Source: Clostridia bacterium (GTDB lineage Bacteria > Bacillota_A > Clostridia > Christensenellales > Borkfalkiaceae). From it: DNA of 64,000 nt. The translations under genes were made by a program, and so were the position numbers. Shown in pieces: positions 62,749 through 64,000 of the stretch (position 1 is the stretch's first letter; the number at the start of each line of letters is the position of its first letter). The DNA is taken from the NCBI GenBank assembly GCA_017457015.1, contig JAFTIG010000048.1, positions 1 to 64,000 on the forward strand, in the 5' to 3' direction. The notes under the pieces are model-generated. The model did not search any database and was not told the origin of the DNA. It saw only the letters and a program-made list of their open reading frames with translations.

Positions 62749-63999
62749 TTATTTTCCATACTGCATTTTCATAAGTTCAATAAAGATTTCCGCAGTAGCG
62801 TAAGCGTCGGACAACGCCCTGTGATGATGAAATACTATACCGAAATGCTCTGCCAAAGTATGCAAGTCGTGTCGACGGAGTTGCTTTAAGTTCTCTCTCG
62901 CTATAGCAACCGTATCCAAAACCTGATTTTTAAGTTCATACTCTTCCGCCCCCGCAAATCGCCTTATAAACTTGGTATCGAAATCCGCGTTATGAGCGAC
63001 TATTATAGTCTTGTCTATAAACTTCATAAAATCGGGAATAACCGCGCCTATTTTTGGTGCATCTTTAACCATATCGGGGGTAATGCCGGTTATAGCAATA
63101 TTCTCTTCCGTAATACGATAATCGGGTTTTACCAAAGTGTGAAACTGCTCGGTTATTTTACCGTTGACTATTTTAACCGCACCGATTTCCGTTATGCCTT
63201 CGTTCATAAAATCAAGCCCCGTAGTTTCCAAATCGAATACGACGTAAGTATTGTCAATCAATTCTTTGGGAAGATTTTCTTCCGCGTCGAAAACGCTTTT
63301 AACCTTAATAGTTTTTGCTTCGCTTGGGAACACGAGTTTATACTCTCTCGGAGCGCTCTTTTTATACTTTTCTTTTTTAATAAAGTTCTTAGGGAAAGTA
63401 CACCTGTTTATCTTATCCAAAGTGAGTGATCGTTTGCCGTTATACTCACCTATGCTACCACGCGCTATTATCGCTTCGCCCACCGTGATTTCCTTTATTT
63501 TGTGATAGGTGTTTTTCTTAGAAAAATAAATACCGCTCGTTCTACCCGTAGTATCGTCAAGGTGGATAATTAAAAACGGTTTACCGTTTTTGGTTTGACG
63601 CTCTGCTATATCCGTAACCGTACCGCATATCGTAACTTCACCGCTTACGGCGTCTTCAATATAGAGCGCAAGATCACCCATATTTTCGTCGTCGATAACA
63701 ACCACGTCTTCTACTCGTATAGTCCTATGCTCTATCTTTTGCAGTTCGTCGGCGTACACTTCTTCAGAAAGTAGGCTCACCGTTTCATCGGCTTCTTTTA
63801 TGTCCGTACTGCCTGCAAAGTCCGAGCAGAAAAGTTTGGAAAGATACTCGTTTAGTTTTTGAATCGCACCGTTCTTTTGAACGTATTCCGCACCGTCTTT
63901 AGTTAGGCGTAAAACGTATTTTACAACGTTTCCAACCACAGTAGATATGACGTCCGTCGGTTTTAAAAATATTGACACCGAAGGATATTTTTCACTCAA
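62749..63999 (-). CDS. OB-fold plus DEDDh exonuclease protein at the polC position, 5' end at the window edge
   Basis: At least 416 aa are visible; the TTG at 63999 is the first codon in the window, so the true start may lie outside. An OB-fold (about 135-215, VTICGTVTDIAERQ...) is followed by a DnaQ-type 3'-5' exonuclease with intact catalytic residues: Asp and Glu in FDLETTGLDF (near 257), Asp in HNADFDTKFI (near 337), and His and Asp in HHRALSDAYATAE (near 390). Both domains occur in PolC before its polymerase domain, but here a stop follows at once. It may be a stand-alone proofreading subunit or a nuclease with another task. Confidence 0.7.
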   Translation of the reverse strand: MSEKYPSVSIFLKPTDVISTVVGNVVKYVLRLTKDGAEYVQKNGAIQKLNEYLSKLFCSDFAGSTDIKEADETVSLLSEEVYADELQKIEHRTIRVEDVVVIDDENMGDLALYIEDAVSGEVTICGTVTDIAERQTKNGKPFLIIHLDDTTGRTSGIYFSKKNTYHKIKEITVGEAIIARGSIGEYNGKRSLTLDKINRCTFPKNFIKKEKYKKSAPREYKLVFPSEAKTIKVKSVFDAEENLPKELIDNTYVVFDLETTGLDFMNEGITEIGAVKIVNGKITEQFHTLVKPDYRITEENIAITGITPDMVKDAPKIGAVIPDFMKFIDKTIIVAHNADFDTKFIRRFAGAEEYELKNQVLDTVAIARENLKQLRRHDLHTLAEHFGIVFHHHRALSDAYATAEIFIELMKMQYGK

Positions 64000-64000
64000 A

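Overview
The window reads as chromosomal, low-GC DNA from a Gram-positive Clostridia-type Firmicute, probably an uncultured gut lineage; I cannot place it more precisely. Support comes from spoVG, sepF, the McsA/McsB/ClpC set, long-form Hpf, a DnaD-type protein, ECF transport, the rimP-nusA-ylxR-ylxQ-infB-rbfA cluster, and strong AGGAGG-type ribosome binding sites with TTGnnn-N17-TAnnnT promoters. Almost every base is housekeeping DNA and about 85% of genes lie on the minus strand. No rRNA, tRNA, CRISPR array, prophage or insertion sequence was seen.

Layout, left to right. 1-4.5 kb (minus): asnS-plsX-rnc-smc; smc runs off the left edge and carries an in-frame amber codon. 4.5-10.7 kb (minus): a 42-residue ORF, paired half-size chromate-type transporters, a HEAT-like/TPR pair of unknown function, hslO and a DUF624-like membrane protein. 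10.8-14.6 kb (plus): asd-dapA-dapB-yggS-sepF, which makes diaminopimelate for the cell wall and ends in a division gene. 14.6-19.6 kb (minus): a PlsC-like acyltransferase, a Ca2+/cation antiporter, a lactate/malate dehydrogenase and murC. 19.7 kb (plus): spoVG, then about 450 bp of palindromic repeats. 20.4-37 kb (minus): one closely packed run from an alpha/beta-hydrolase-fold gene through lepB, an ACT/UPF0210 pair, pepF, dnaB, sua5, ywlE, rpiB, galU, mcsA, mcsB, clpC, hpf and a sugar isomerase-like gene. It holds writer, eraser and protease unfoldase of protein-arginine phosphorylation. 37.1-39 kb (plus): a DnaD-type replication protein. 39-44.7 kb (minus): CDF transporter, citrate synthase, hom, coaX and an ECF substrate-binding membrane protein with a structured leader. 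44.8-46.8 kb (plus): a tiny Cys-rich membrane protein and an NCS2 purine permease. 46.9-52.7 kb (minus): ferritin-like protein, VanZ-like protein, malQ, CPBP protein, fabG-like gene, a 400-bp repeat region and efp. 52.7-64 kb (minus): pepQ, nfo-like gene, ribF, truB, nrnA, rbfA, infB, ylxQ, ylxR, nusA, rimP, then an OB-fold/exonuclease protein where polC often sits.

No clearly new multi-gene system is evident. The best leads are the amber codon in smc, the polymerase-less exonuclease at the polC position, a candidate switching leader ahead of the pantothenate-like uptake gene, a dispersed intergenic repeat family, a DnaD protein fused to a helicase-loader-like N-domain without its ATPase, and a few conserved unknown proteins.
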